From the NCBI RefSeq assembly GCF_018687715.1, contig NC_056755.1, positions 12,459,501 through 12,523,500 of the forward strand: 64,000 bases of DNA, in the 5' to 3' direction. The notes under the pieces are model-generated. The model did no database searches, had not been told where the DNA came from, and saw only the letters and a list, made by a program, of their open reading frames with translations. This DNA comes from Carya illinoinensis (lineage: Eukaryota > Streptophyta > Magnoliopsida > Fagales > Juglandaceae). Shown here piece by piece: positions 45,890 to 56,739 of the stretch (position 1 is its first letter; every line of letters starts with the position of its first letter). Made by a program: the position numbers and the translations under genes.

Positions 45890-48800
45890 ATATTGATTTT
45901 GATATTTTCATTTATTTTAATTTGAATTGTAAATTGAATATTTATTTATTATTAAAAAATTACACTTTAATTTTCTAACATTCATGTTATTTCAACGGAT
46001 AAAATTTTCTAACGGTTTTTTTTTTTTTTTTCTAGCAATGGTCATATTTTTTTAATTGATATTTTTTTCAAAGTTGCTTGGATGAGGCATTTAATGAAGG
46101 ATAAAATTGGTGCACTTCCTCATTCCTTTAAAGAAAAAATATAGCATGGATGGTTGTCCTCAAGAGAATACTAACAACTGGATGGTGTAGACAGGATATG
46201 ACTGAATAGCACGTAGGAAAGAGGAATTTTTTATGCCAAAATAATATTTGGCTAGCAACAAGTTGCTAGTGAAAATGATCAAAGTTAAAAATATTATAGA
46301 TTTGTTGATTTCATTACAATGAGTTTTTATGAAGTCTAGTTAAATTTTAGCTAAAATATAGCTTTGTTGATTTCACTACTAGTGCTCTCATGACTGGAGC
46401 TCCACTGTATAGATTTTCCTGAATATATTTTTTAGATCTTCACTGTACAGATAGAAAAGAGAAGTTATGAGAAACTATAAATAAACATAGTATAGTGGAT
46501 TCTCTCATCCACTAAAAGCCCTCGTGGATGTTGGCAATATGTTGAACTACATAAATTTGTGTGTCTATCTCTTTTTTACATTCTTAGTATTTATTTTTCA
46601 TTAATCATCATGGACGTATGCACAGTCACACTGGACCATGCCGCAGGCTCAAACTGCACCAATCGGGGTCAAGATCGTTATAGCGGGCTGGGAATGTTTC
46701 TCCCCTTTCAGACTGTTGTGCCATTTTTGGTATTAACAAAATACAATAACATTATGAGTAGTACTTCATGTACTTATAATTTTACTTATATTTTTATTTA
46801 CAAGATTCATTTTGTTATGTTTCATTTGAAATTTAAATTTGAAATTTGAAATTTTATTATTTTCAGCATATTAATAATTGATAAATGGAGAATTAAGTCT
46901 TTTTTAAATTTAAATTTTTCTTAAACACATTTAATATTTTCCTAACATTATATTTTAAACTAATTAGGAGAATACATGTCACAGTGCAGCGAGGATATTT
47001 GACACACACTAGCTTGCATGCAGAAGAATAATAAGTAAAAAATATATAGCAATTATAGCTGCTGTTGTCGGTATGTCAACCATGTGGCATGGCTCTGAAG
47101 TTTGAAGGCGTGACGACGCACAATTAAATTGATCTCCACCTACACGTGATGAAAAGTAACTAGCGTATGCGTATCTCCTAGTCCATTACAGGCAGCTTTG
47201 TAGGGTTGAAATCGAGCGAGCCGGTCTTCGGCTTGCCAAACTCAGCTCGACTGAAAAAATGACTTGAGTTTGGCTCAATTTAAAAAGCTCAAATTCAAGA
47301 ATTTTATTTAATTTTTGATTGAACTCGACTTAATAAGTTGAATTTTCAACTCGACCTGATTTCGATCAAAAAAAGAGCTCGAGTGCTCAGCACAAGTTGT
47401 TAATTTTGTTTTGAATAAAATTTCATAATTAATAAATTAGATAAATAAAAATAAAAATGATATAGAATTTATACAACTAACAAGTAGAATTTTTATTGAA
47501 TTATTAGATTTTAAAAATTTAGAAATAATTAATATGTAACTAGTTGATATTTATCTATAATAACTATATTATATGCCTACATAAATTATTAATACATACG
47601 CATAAATTATAATATGATATCATATATTCAATATATAAGCATAAGTAATTAGGTTACATATCATATATTTTATTATAAACGTGTTATACTTATATTATTA
47701 GCTAATACATATATTTATGTATATAGACATAGGTGTATATATATATTTATCAAAATATGGATGAGTTTTAATCGAGTTAAGCTAATGAGTTGATTTGGAT
47801 ATAAACGAGTTGACCTTAACAAGTCTTAGTCGTGTCAAGCCGAGTTTAGTCAAATATGTATTATTTACTAATTGAGTTGATATCTGCTTTTACAAACAAT
47901 TATTTGTATTTTTATTTTTATGAATTGAGTTTGATTCGAATTTAACCCGACGAGTATCGAGCGAACTATCGAACAGATTGATTGATTTACTGCCATAATC
48001 GCTTGGAATATTCTATAGATTGGAAGTTTTTAATATTTAGATATGGATCAGTTGACAACTTTTTTTTACCCTCGCTTGCACATTTAATATTATCCGCAAA
48101 TGTGGCCCATCTCATTTTTCGATATCCCTTTCCTCTCTCTCTCTCTCTCTCTTTTTCTATTTTTTAGTCTTGGCACACTTTTGATTATTCTAGGATTATG
48201 ATTATTGATCAATTGTAGCTTTTCTCAACGTTATAGAAAAGGAAATGAATTTTGCTATTTATTATTTTATATACTATATAATACATTTATTTTTATAATT
48301 TTATTTCTATTAAATTAATTGAATTCTTCTACTCATCATCCTTATATCATATTTGTTAAGAGAAATTTTTTTTTTTTTTTTTTTTTGTTTGATGTATGGT
48401 ATAGGAATGATAAGACAACTTTTTCTGAAGAAAGTTGTCATGTATCTTTGTGATAACTGCAAGCAACAAAGACAAGCTACATTTCACTCTAGAACAGAAG
48501 TAGTTAATACATATTAAAAAAAAAAAAGGAAAATTCAAAATATAGTACCAAATCTCAGAGGAAGGTTAGAGTGATTGAGAGATATAGCGAGAGAGCAAGG
48601 GATGAATTGGTCGTAGATCTGACAGTAATTCAGCCGTGACAAATGGAGAGAGAGATTAGAGAGAGAGAGAGATCAAGTTCAATATACTAAAGGGAATTAC
48701 TTCTCCAACATAAAGTGGCCACCTTCTCTGGCATAAAGTAGCCACAGATGGTGGCCACTGACTGTAGGATTTTATTTTTTTAATTTTTACTAAATTTATG

Positions 48801-48940
48801 AATTTTATTTTATTTTTAAATATATTTAATGAATTAAAAAGATTATGCAACAAAAAAAAACAACAAAAAAGAGAAAAATTTTGCCTCTTTGATGGGCTCT
48901 CTCTAGGAGTAGCACCGTCCTATACTAAATATGGTATTTA
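45890..48940. other. AT-rich spacer
   Basis: No gene was recognised. A block at about 47190-47960 repeats GAGCTCGAG / CTCGACT / GAACTCGAC words in both orientations and starts TAGGGTTGAAATCGAGCGAGCC, resembling one end of a non-autonomous hAT-like element. A matching other end was not clear. A (CT)n run lies at about 48132-48153. Confidence 0.45.
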
Positions 48941-48941
48941 G

Positions 48942-49630
48942 TATGGGTGACAAATCGTGTTTTGAGATTATGTTCGTGTCAAGTACTTATGAATATCTGA
49001 CTATGCAGGTCAATCAAAATCTAACCCTTTAAGTTAAATATGTCAAACTTTCAAATCCTAACTCAATCCATTTAGATAATGGATCATGTCGTGTTACCTG
49101 TTTAACAATTAATTATAAATAAGTCAATACAACATGACTCATTTAAGCTTGTTTCATATAAATTGGTTGAACTAACACTCATAATCCGTTTGACCTTATT
49201 AACATAATTTTACTTAAAAGTTAAAATCTATATTTATTAATAGTCACAATATTTTAAAAAAAAAAAGACTACATACTTACAAAAACTATTAACAGTTTTC
49301 AAATTTTAATATATAATAAAATCAATATTACAAATCCTACGATAATAAATATGATCATAGGTATAAAATTACAATCCCAATAATAAATATATAAGAATAC
49401 TGAGAAGTACCAATATTACAACTTAATAATAATAAAATTTACTTTTGAAATAAAATATAAATGGGTCAAAATGGGTTGATTTTGGATTATCTGGGTTGAC
49501 ACGTTTGTAAATCTTATTTTAACGAGTCAACTCGTTTTGACCTGAACTCATTAATATCAAATCCAAATTCGCTAATTTCGTATTATATTCGTATTAAATT
49601 CATGAATCATATTGCATATTGTCACCCCTA
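48942..49630. mobile_element. Non-autonomous hAT-like element, about 690 bp
   Basis: The left end reads TATGGGTGACAAATCGTG and the reverse complement of the right end reads TAGGGGTGACAATATGCAA. Both are hAT-type terminal inverted repeats with several mismatches. The interior is AT-rich with GGGTTGA/TGACCCATTT-like words and no transposase. The flanking 8 bp do not match clearly. Confidence 0.5.
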
Positions 49631-49811
49631 CATGGTAACACCAAGTAGAATACTTCAAAGATTTTAAGGTGCTCATCCTTGGTAGTAAACCCTGAAGAAA
49701 AAAAATATGTTTGCATTTTATAAATAATTTAGGATTATTGCTCAATCCATATAGGTCTAGTTTCCACCACATATAACTTGGTTTTAGGATCTTTTATAAT
49801 CAACACTTAAG

Positions 49812-49997
49812 GTCTAGTTTGGATTCAGACTTCAATTCATCTTATTTTATTTCATCTAATCGTTTCAAATTTTTCAAAATTTTAAGCAAAATATAATAAA
49901 TAATTTAACTTTTCAAATCTCAAAACAAAAATAATATTAAAAAATAATATTCTAACAATATTTTATTCAACTTTCATCTTAATTCACTATCCAAACC
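49812..49997. repeat. MITE-family repeat with GTTTGGAT / ATCCAAAC ends
   Basis: The left end is GTTTGGATTCAGACTTCAATTCATC and the right end is CTTAATTCACTATCCAAAC. The 8-bp termini are perfect inverted repeats. The interior (TTTCAAATCTCAAAACAAAAATAATATTAAAAAATAATATTC and so on) matches the copies at 29465 and, inverted, 62052. It is non-coding. Confidence 0.75.
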
Positions 49998-50067
49998 CTC
50001 ACTTATAATTGGGTTTCAAGGCCTTGACACATGAATATCTTTTCTATCAGTTCCTTGTTGGAAATGG

Positions 50068-50123
<56 letters not shown>
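50068..50123. repeat. (CATA)n followed by (AT)n microsatellite
   Basis: An ACAT/CATA run at about 50068-50091 passes directly into an AT run to about 50123. Confidence 0.9.
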
Positions 50124-50133
<10 letters not shown>

Positions 50134-50162
50134 ACTTACAAACACAAATAGCAACAAGATTG

Positions 50163-50455
50163 ACTCGTTTGGTTACACAGATTAGATAAGATAAGATAAG
50201 AAATCTGTAAATAGTAATGAGATAATTTGTATATAGAAGTGAAATAATTTAAGTCAGAATTTTTATGAAATTTTGGGAAAGAAAAGAAAAAAAGTTGAAT
50301 AAAGAAATTATAAAGTTATAAGAGGGTTAGAATATAATTTTTTTTAAAGTTTGGAAAAGTTGTAATGATTAGATAAAAAAATTGAAATTTTAAAATTGAA
50401 AAATATTTTATGTTTGAGTGGCGTTTAGATATTGAGACGAGATGATTTGATAGAT
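50163..50455. repeat. MITE-family repeat, longer variant
   Basis: The segment starts GGTTACACAGATTAGATAAGATAAG and includes GTAAATAGTAATGAGATAATTTG, AAAAAAAGTTGAATAAAGAAATTATAAAGTT and TTTGGAAAAGTTGTAATGATTAGAT, words shared with the 62.1-kb copy. A GTTTAGATATTGAGACGAGATGA end follows at about 50426. Confidence 0.6.
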
Positions 50456-52384
50456 TTGTGAAACTAAGGTCAGAGAGTTTGAAATCATATGATTCAATGG
50501 TTTTTGTACAAACAAAAGTTTACCATGAAAATCTTATCTCGACTTTTAAAGCGGGATTTATGGAAGGTAAAATTGAATCTTTTGCTCATCCAAGAGGGGT
50601 TCCGCTTATCTCACACCTTTTATACGTGGATAATATAATTATTTTTACAAGTGGTAATCTCAAGTCCCTTCGAAACATATTGAGAATTTTTGCAACATAT
50701 GAGTAGTCATGGTCGGGATAGGTTGTAAGTGTGGAGAAATCTTCTCTCATTTTCTCAAAACATATTACATCTGCTCGTCGACATGTTCTTCTTCAGTCTA
50801 CAGGTTTTAAAGAGAATTTTTTTTTTCCCTTTCGATACTTGGGAGTTCCAATTATCTCAAGAAAACTGAAAGCTGTACATTTGGAGTACCTAGTGGTTTG
50901 AGTATGAAAAATAGTTGATGGCTGGAAATCTTAGTTGCTTTTACAAGGCGCCCAATTGATCATGATCAAGCAAGTTTATCGAGTATGCCTGTTCATTTGT
51001 TATCTACTCTTCAGGTACCGGAGGTAGTGTTCAAACCATTAAATACCTGCTTTAGGAATTTTTTTTTAGGGCTCCTCGGAAGGGAAGAATAAACGTAGTT
51101 GGAGAGCATGAGATAAAATGTGTCTACCAAATGAGGAGGAAGGTGGTTTGGGAATTAAGAGGTTGGATGAGATTCAATAGTCTCTACATGTAAAATTTGC
51201 TTGGAAATTGCTTCATGAGAATTTCTTAAGGGCAAATTCTTTTTTTAGAGCAAAATATGTGAAGAATAACCATATCTCGTTTGTAGATGTGAATAAGTGA
51301 TCTAGGAATTGGCGAATAATTGCCAAGTGCTTACCTTTGATTCTTAACCTTCCTCTTTGATTTTTAATCTTTCTCGTTGGAGGGTTAGAGGGGGTAAAAT
51401 ATTTTTTTGGTATGAGAAATGGTCGGATGAGAGCCATTTAATTAACTATCATTCCAATCTTCCATTTCCGAAAACTACCATTAGAGAATGCAAACTGGAG
51501 GATGGTTGAGATATCAATATTATCTCTCGACTGGTGGGTTTGGAAAATGCAATGGTTGTGGTGGACAGTTTAGGAAGATATAAGCATGTGTTTGATATTC
51601 TCATATGGACTGATAATGTGGATGACAATTTCTCAACTAAAAGTGTTTGGAGTCATATAAAATTTTGAGTCCCAAAGGTGGTCTGGTTTAATTGGGTATG
51701 GCACCTGTCCTTACCAAAAAGAATTTCAATTATGGTCTGGAAAGCTTTTATCAATGCTTGAGTGTTGATAATCAAGTTCGTAAGCTTGGTATACTGCTTG
51801 TTTCCAGATGTAATTGTTGTGATACTGGGGGGTGCGAAGACTTGAACCATGTTTTGGCTGAAGGGGATTTTTTCGAGATGTGGGAGCGGGCCTCTTTTTT
51901 GGTTGGTACAACATCCATGCGAGGTAGTGGATGGCGGATTTGAGTAGAGAGTTGGTTTCTTAAGGCTAAGAAAAATTCACAAGTAGGGTCTCTTTTTGGT
52001 ATTATTCTTTGTATCTTGATTTGGTGCTTATGGAACAGGAGATGCAAAGCAATAATGGAAGATAAGGAAGAGTCAGTGTTGTCGACATGGGCTAATTTTC
52101 TTACTATGTTAGGGGCGGAGGGGTGCACGGCTAATGTTTTCGAGCTACCAAGGCCTCTCAAAGGGTCTTTGAAAATGGAGAAATTGGGTCTACCAAATAT
52201 TCAGCTTTAGTTGGTTGGTTAGGTTTTTTATTTTTATTTTTTTATTTTTTATTTTTTTAATATCTTTATGGATTTTATTTGTCGGTGTTTTTTACTGTTT
52301 TGATGTTTTTACTGTATTTCTCTGCTAAAAGTGATGGTTTCTAATAAAGATATGAAGGTGTTGTCCTCTTAAAAAAAAAAAAAA
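50456..52384 (+). mobile_element. Degenerate, 5'-truncated LINE with poly-A tail
   Basis: The plus-strand translation in shifting frames gives RT fragments (FKAGFMEGKIESFAHPRGVPLISHLLYVDNIIIFTSG), the post-RT block (FFFPFRYLGVPIIS, LHVKFAWKLLHENF, FFRAKYVKNNHIS, WHLSLPKRISIMVWKAFI) and a zf-RVT-like tail. The catalytic box reads YVDN where LINEs have ADD, and the Arg-Gln-Gly-Asp motif is eroded. The 3' end has AATAAAGATATGAAGGTGTTGTCCTCTT followed by an A-run (52371-52384). More than ten stops show an old insertion. Confidence 0.85.
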
Positions 52385-52552
52385 GGTTTACCGCTTATAA
52401 GAGTCGGATGCAAAACATAACAATTTTAATAAAACTCATTATAGTCTAAACAAAATTAAAATATCAATATTTTTTATGGTCACTGAAATGTTTCCATATC
52501 AATATTAATCCATTTGAAATGTCAATAAACAGGCAAATAAATAAGAGGGATT

Positions 52553-52665
52553 GCTAGAGCCACACAAGAATCCTACAAAGGATATCCACAAACTGGTTAT
52601 CATTATTTTTAGAGGGCTGCTAGAGTCACCCAAGAATCCTACAAAGAATTTTCACAAACTGATTG
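52553..52665. repeat. Direct duplication, about 65-bp period
   Basis: GCTAGAGCCACACAAGAATCCTACAAAGGATATCCACAAACTGGTT and GCTAGAGTCACCCAAGAATCCTACAAAGAATTTTCACAAACTGATT lie about 65 bp apart in the same orientation. No coding sense is apparent. Confidence 0.75.
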
Positions 52666-53585
52666 TAGAATGCCATATCATCTAAGTTATTATTATTTTT
52701 ATTCTTTTTTCTCTTTTCCATTTTTATCCATGCATTCCACCTAGCCTCGAGTCCCCCTCCCTCTCTCTATCCCGACTCCCAACCCCTAGACTCAAACTCA
52801 CTCAGCTTTGTCTCTAGTTCCTCTCGACGGCGTCGACATCAATGTCGTTGCTAACCCACTTCCACACTACCAGTTATTTTATTGATACATACCTACCTCT
52901 TTTTCTCTTTCATCCCTTCGTCGCCTCTCTCTCTCCCCTTATTCCACCACTCCTAATTCTCAGACCCATTTTATATATTTGCCTTTGAGCTCATCACCAT
53001 ATTCTAAGAAGTCAGTCTTTTTCTTTCTTAGATTTTTATTTTTTGATATGCTTTGTTTTTATCGAAAAGAAAGTGATTCTTCGAGGTGGGTGAATTTGCT
53101 TTGGATCCAAGATTCGTGGATTGCCTGAAATTCCTAGCTTCAAACTAGCTTTGAGAATGGTGGCTCCACAATCGGTAATATTGAATCAGAAAGAAAGGTA
53201 TGGTTGCAGAGAAAGAGTAGGAAAATTGTAACTTTTCCAAACCTTCGATATTATTGGTTGGGGACCTAAGAAAGAAAAAAAAAAAATATTACTGCTAGGC
53301 AAAATCCTTGTAAAGTCTTTTAGCTTATTTGTCCTACTTATCCACACTTTTTTGGATAGCCAAGTGGATGAATCCAGAAAGTATCAACCTTTAGACCTTT
53401 CTAAATTATAAATATGAAACCTGGCAGCGGTGGTGGTGCGAGATGGTATAGTGTCGATGGGGTTGGGGGTTTGGAAATGCAAGGAGACTTGGGGGCGCAG
53501 GGCTATTGGGAGCAGATGAGAGACATGGGGCTGGGGGAGAAATTGAAAAAATAAAAAATAAATTATGTGGCACTGCTAGGTTAGT
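52666..53585. other. Spacer with a C/T-rich segment
   Basis: The C/T-rich plus strand at about 52735-52960 resembles a 5' UTR in composition. No following ORF or splice-linked exon was found. The G-rich patch at about 53420-53530 is also non-coding as far as I can see. Confidence 0.4.
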
Positions 53586-53589
53586 TTGT

Positions 53590-55056
53590 ATAAATCTATT
53601 TGCAATATATCTTTAATGATGGCATCTAAGCGGGGAAATGATAGATGGCCCAAGTGTTGGTGCCAAAAAGTAGCAAGGTGAGTTGAGGTTGAAGTTGAAT
53701 GTGCTTGTTGGGATGAAGGTGGCAGAGACCATCACGACGTTGACCCAAACCAATTGTCCTCCATGTTAGTGGGTCCTGCATAAAATGAAAAATGAGAGAG
53801 AAATGAGAAAACAATGTAATTGGCTTGTGAGTTTACTTGCAAAAATTAAGTTATATGTAAATGAGGAAACACATAGGACATCAACGAGGATTAGAGAGGA
53901 GGAAATATGAACAATGCCTATATGAGTGATTGGTACAGATGAACCATTGGGTAAATGAATGAAAGTAGATGCAAGAGGAGTGATGGAGGTAAGAGAGGTG
54001 ACTGGACTGACAATATGGTCAGTGGCCCCTGTATCGATGATCCAAGAAGGAGTAGAGGTGCAAGTGAGAAGACAAAAGGAGGTACTTAACAAAGATGTAG
54101 AAGGTTGTGAGGAAAGTGTGAAACTACTTGCAATAGCATGGATGGCCATTGTCTGAGAAGGTGATGGCTTTAGAAGACCCAAAAGTTGTTCACATTGTTC
54201 CTTAGTGGAAGGAAGACCTAGAATATCAAGCATGGAGTCAATAATGGGGACTTGATAAGCGGAAGAAGCTGGTGGTTTGTGAAGCCGATGTCCGGAACGG
54301 TAGCTATGAAGTTTGTAGCAACAATCCATAGTGTGGCCATGAATTTTACAATGTGTGCAAAATGGTCTCTCACGTTTAGAACCAGAAGGTGACCTGGGAT
54401 TAGAAGATGGAGCATGGTGACTAAGTAAAACATTAGGTTCTGCAGTGGAAGAGGTAAGTGATGCCACTTCACGTTGAAGTTCCTCTTGCGTGACAAGCAA
54501 GAACACTTTGTTAATGGAAGGGAGATGATCCATTAATAGAATTCGTTCACAAACATTGGAGAATGATTAGTTGAGCCCCATTAAAATATACATGATCTGT
54601 TCCATTGTTGATATTCAAGGAGGGTTTTAGAGGCGCCACAACTGCAATGAGGGAGGGGAATTGAGAAGTGTTAATCTAGATGATGCTGGTAGAGATGTCT
54701 TTAGAAACAAAATTGAGTAACCAAGAGAGAACCATGTTATTGCGGCGAGACCATGGTTCAAACAAAGGATCAGAGACGGTGGATGGTCGAGGAAGGGAAC
54801 CATCAATGAATGCAGTTTTGTTCTTAGCACTGAGAGCCATGAACATAGAGATGCTCCAAGTGGAATAATTATCTCCAGTGAGAGGAAGCGAGACTAACAG
54901 AGCACCAGGTTTGTCACCATTGTGTAGAAAATAAGGACTAGAGGGATTGTCAGCCATAACGTGTGGGGCCATTACCAGAGATATCAAATCTTTGATACCA
55001 TGTCAAAAGTTTAAGACGAATAAACTATTTCATTGATCTAATGTGTATAGGTGTTG
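53590..55056 (-). mobile_element. Truncated Ty1/copia element: LTR end, PBS, gag, protease
   Basis: From right to left: a 3' stub of an LTR (55001-55056, ending in CA on the minus strand), a tRNA-Met-type primer-binding site (TGGTATCAAAG, 54990-55000), gag (54987-54550, DNPSSPYFLHNGDKPGALLVSLPLTGDNYSTWS, FIDGSLPRPS, LSWLLNFVSKDI), a CCHC knuckle (HCKIHGHTMDCCYKLH, about 54345), the protease (WIIDTGATDHIVSP, about 54045) and a gag-pre-integrase remnant (about 53760-53630). Integrase, RT and the far LTR are missing. A frameshift separates the gag pieces near 54560-54620. Confidence 0.88.
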
Positions 55057-55665
55057 ATGTAACACCTAGACCCGTAACCAAACCCACGTTCTAGAAATTT
55101 ATTTTTAGGTTAATATGTGTGGGAAGCTCACTTGAGTTTTAACGAGAAATTTGAATAGGCTACGAGTCCAAAAATTTATGTTGGCAGAATATGAGTTTTT
55201 ATATTGGTCCTAAATTAGGTTTAACGAACGATATTGAATAAAAGTCCAAGTAAGAATTTATGGACCAAGTGGGCCTAAATAATTGGAATTTGGCCCAAGA
55301 AATTCTCTGAAAGGCCCAAAGATATTATTGGACGATAGATTTTTATTGGGCTTGATAGTTAGTTTAAAACCATTTAATATTTTATGGACTAAGTAGAATA
55401 CTAGAATCTATTAATTTGATAATTGAAAAAGTTACATGATGAGTTGGGTTATTTTAGAATTTGAGAAGAGGCCATTGGAAATTTTGGAAACTCAGCCCAT
55501 AAAAATATGGGCAAGATCGGGAGATTCTTAGATCAGTTAAAATGACACAACTCACTTTGAAACCTAGAAGCCCATGTAAAGGCCCAGTCCAACTACTTAA
55601 TATCCAGACTTGTATGTAAGTCACTTCCTCCTCTTTCTTCCTCTATTGTTTAATTTGTTTCCAAC

Positions 55666-55707
<42 letters not shown>

Positions 55708-56423
55708 TCTTCTCATGCATGTAGAAATCCCTAGGTTGCGGTACATCCCAAAATCTTGTCAGTTTTTTTCCCTCTAATATCTCTCCCATGTACAAGTTCA
55801 CGTTCTGAAAACTACCATTAACTTATTAAGTAGTGACAAACCTCCCACAGCCAACCATCACCCACGTAGGAAGCAAGTTTCAGCCCAGTGATTCACCACT
55901 GCCTTAGAACCCTGGTTTAGACTCTCTGTCCCTTTCACGCCACAATCAGTTAGGGCATACCCAACCGTGAAGATCATTGCACCACCCCTATTGAAAGACT
56001 GCGTGGTGAAACAATCTTGTTTGTCCTCCAACATGAACATAGCTGCACCAAGAGCCCCTCAGCACGAAGCCCAACCATGTTCAACCAAAAGCAACCATTG
56101 CAAACTCCAGTCCACAACCCCATTGCACTCCTCACATAAACAATTGAATGGTAGCTCCTAACAATCACCACACATGCATCACCGTAAGCCCCATGCGTGA
56201 TATCGAAGACCAACCCCTCACCCCACGTTCACTACCCCAATAGCATGAGGAACTCTCCCTCCTTCACTGCATGCCCCTCCAAGCCAACCCAACATTGAAG
56301 CCATGCACCACCCAACAAGCCACCATACCTCCTCCACTGATGAGCAAACAATGGCACAACCTTGCCCCCCTCCACTTTCAGCAACCACAAGCAGCACAAA
56401 ACCAACCCAAGAACCACTGTAGC
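55057..56423. repeat. Older repeat, left part, interrupted by a copia element
   Basis: The stretch starts TGTAACACCTAGACCCGTAACC, an LTR-like beginning, then AT-rich sequence with a TA microsatellite (55668-55702). From about 55850 the plus strand is C/A-rich. The C/A-rich character resumes after the copia insertion at 61502, so the two parts look like one interrupted unit. The minus-strand frames in the C-rich part are Cys/Gly/Val-rich by-products. Confidence 0.4.
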
Positions 56424-56428
56424 CCAAC

Positions 56429-56735
56429 TGTCAGAGTTAGCAAAAATGGTGCTGGCCAATTCTGAGCACAGTGAAAATGGAAAGAAAACTGAGCAAAGAG
56501 ATTGTAAAAGATAGAGGCAAAAGAGGAATGAATTTTGCAAAATTACTTACTTCTCTATGCTGTACAGTAATGAATTTATAGAAAAAATCAACTAAGCTAT
56601 ATAATGAAAAAGTATTGAAATATCTCTAAACAAATATACAAATAACAAATTATTTGCTGGAAGTTTGTTGGAAATTCTGTTGCAGGTTCCCTGAGGCGTT
56701 TGGCAATATAGCAGCTAGTATATCATTCCGTAATA
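56429..56735 (-). repeat. 3' LTR of the copia element
   Basis: This is a direct repeat of 61194-61496. The minus-strand polypurine tract GCAGGGGA lies immediately inside it (56736-56743). A few substitutions and short indels separate the two LTRs. Confidence 0.92.
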
Positions 56736-56739
56736 TCCC

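Noticed and set aside
56218..56540. Cys/Gly/Val-rich minus-strand frames
   Set aside because: They read through C/A-rich repeat sequence and into the copia LTR, and no motif is conserved.
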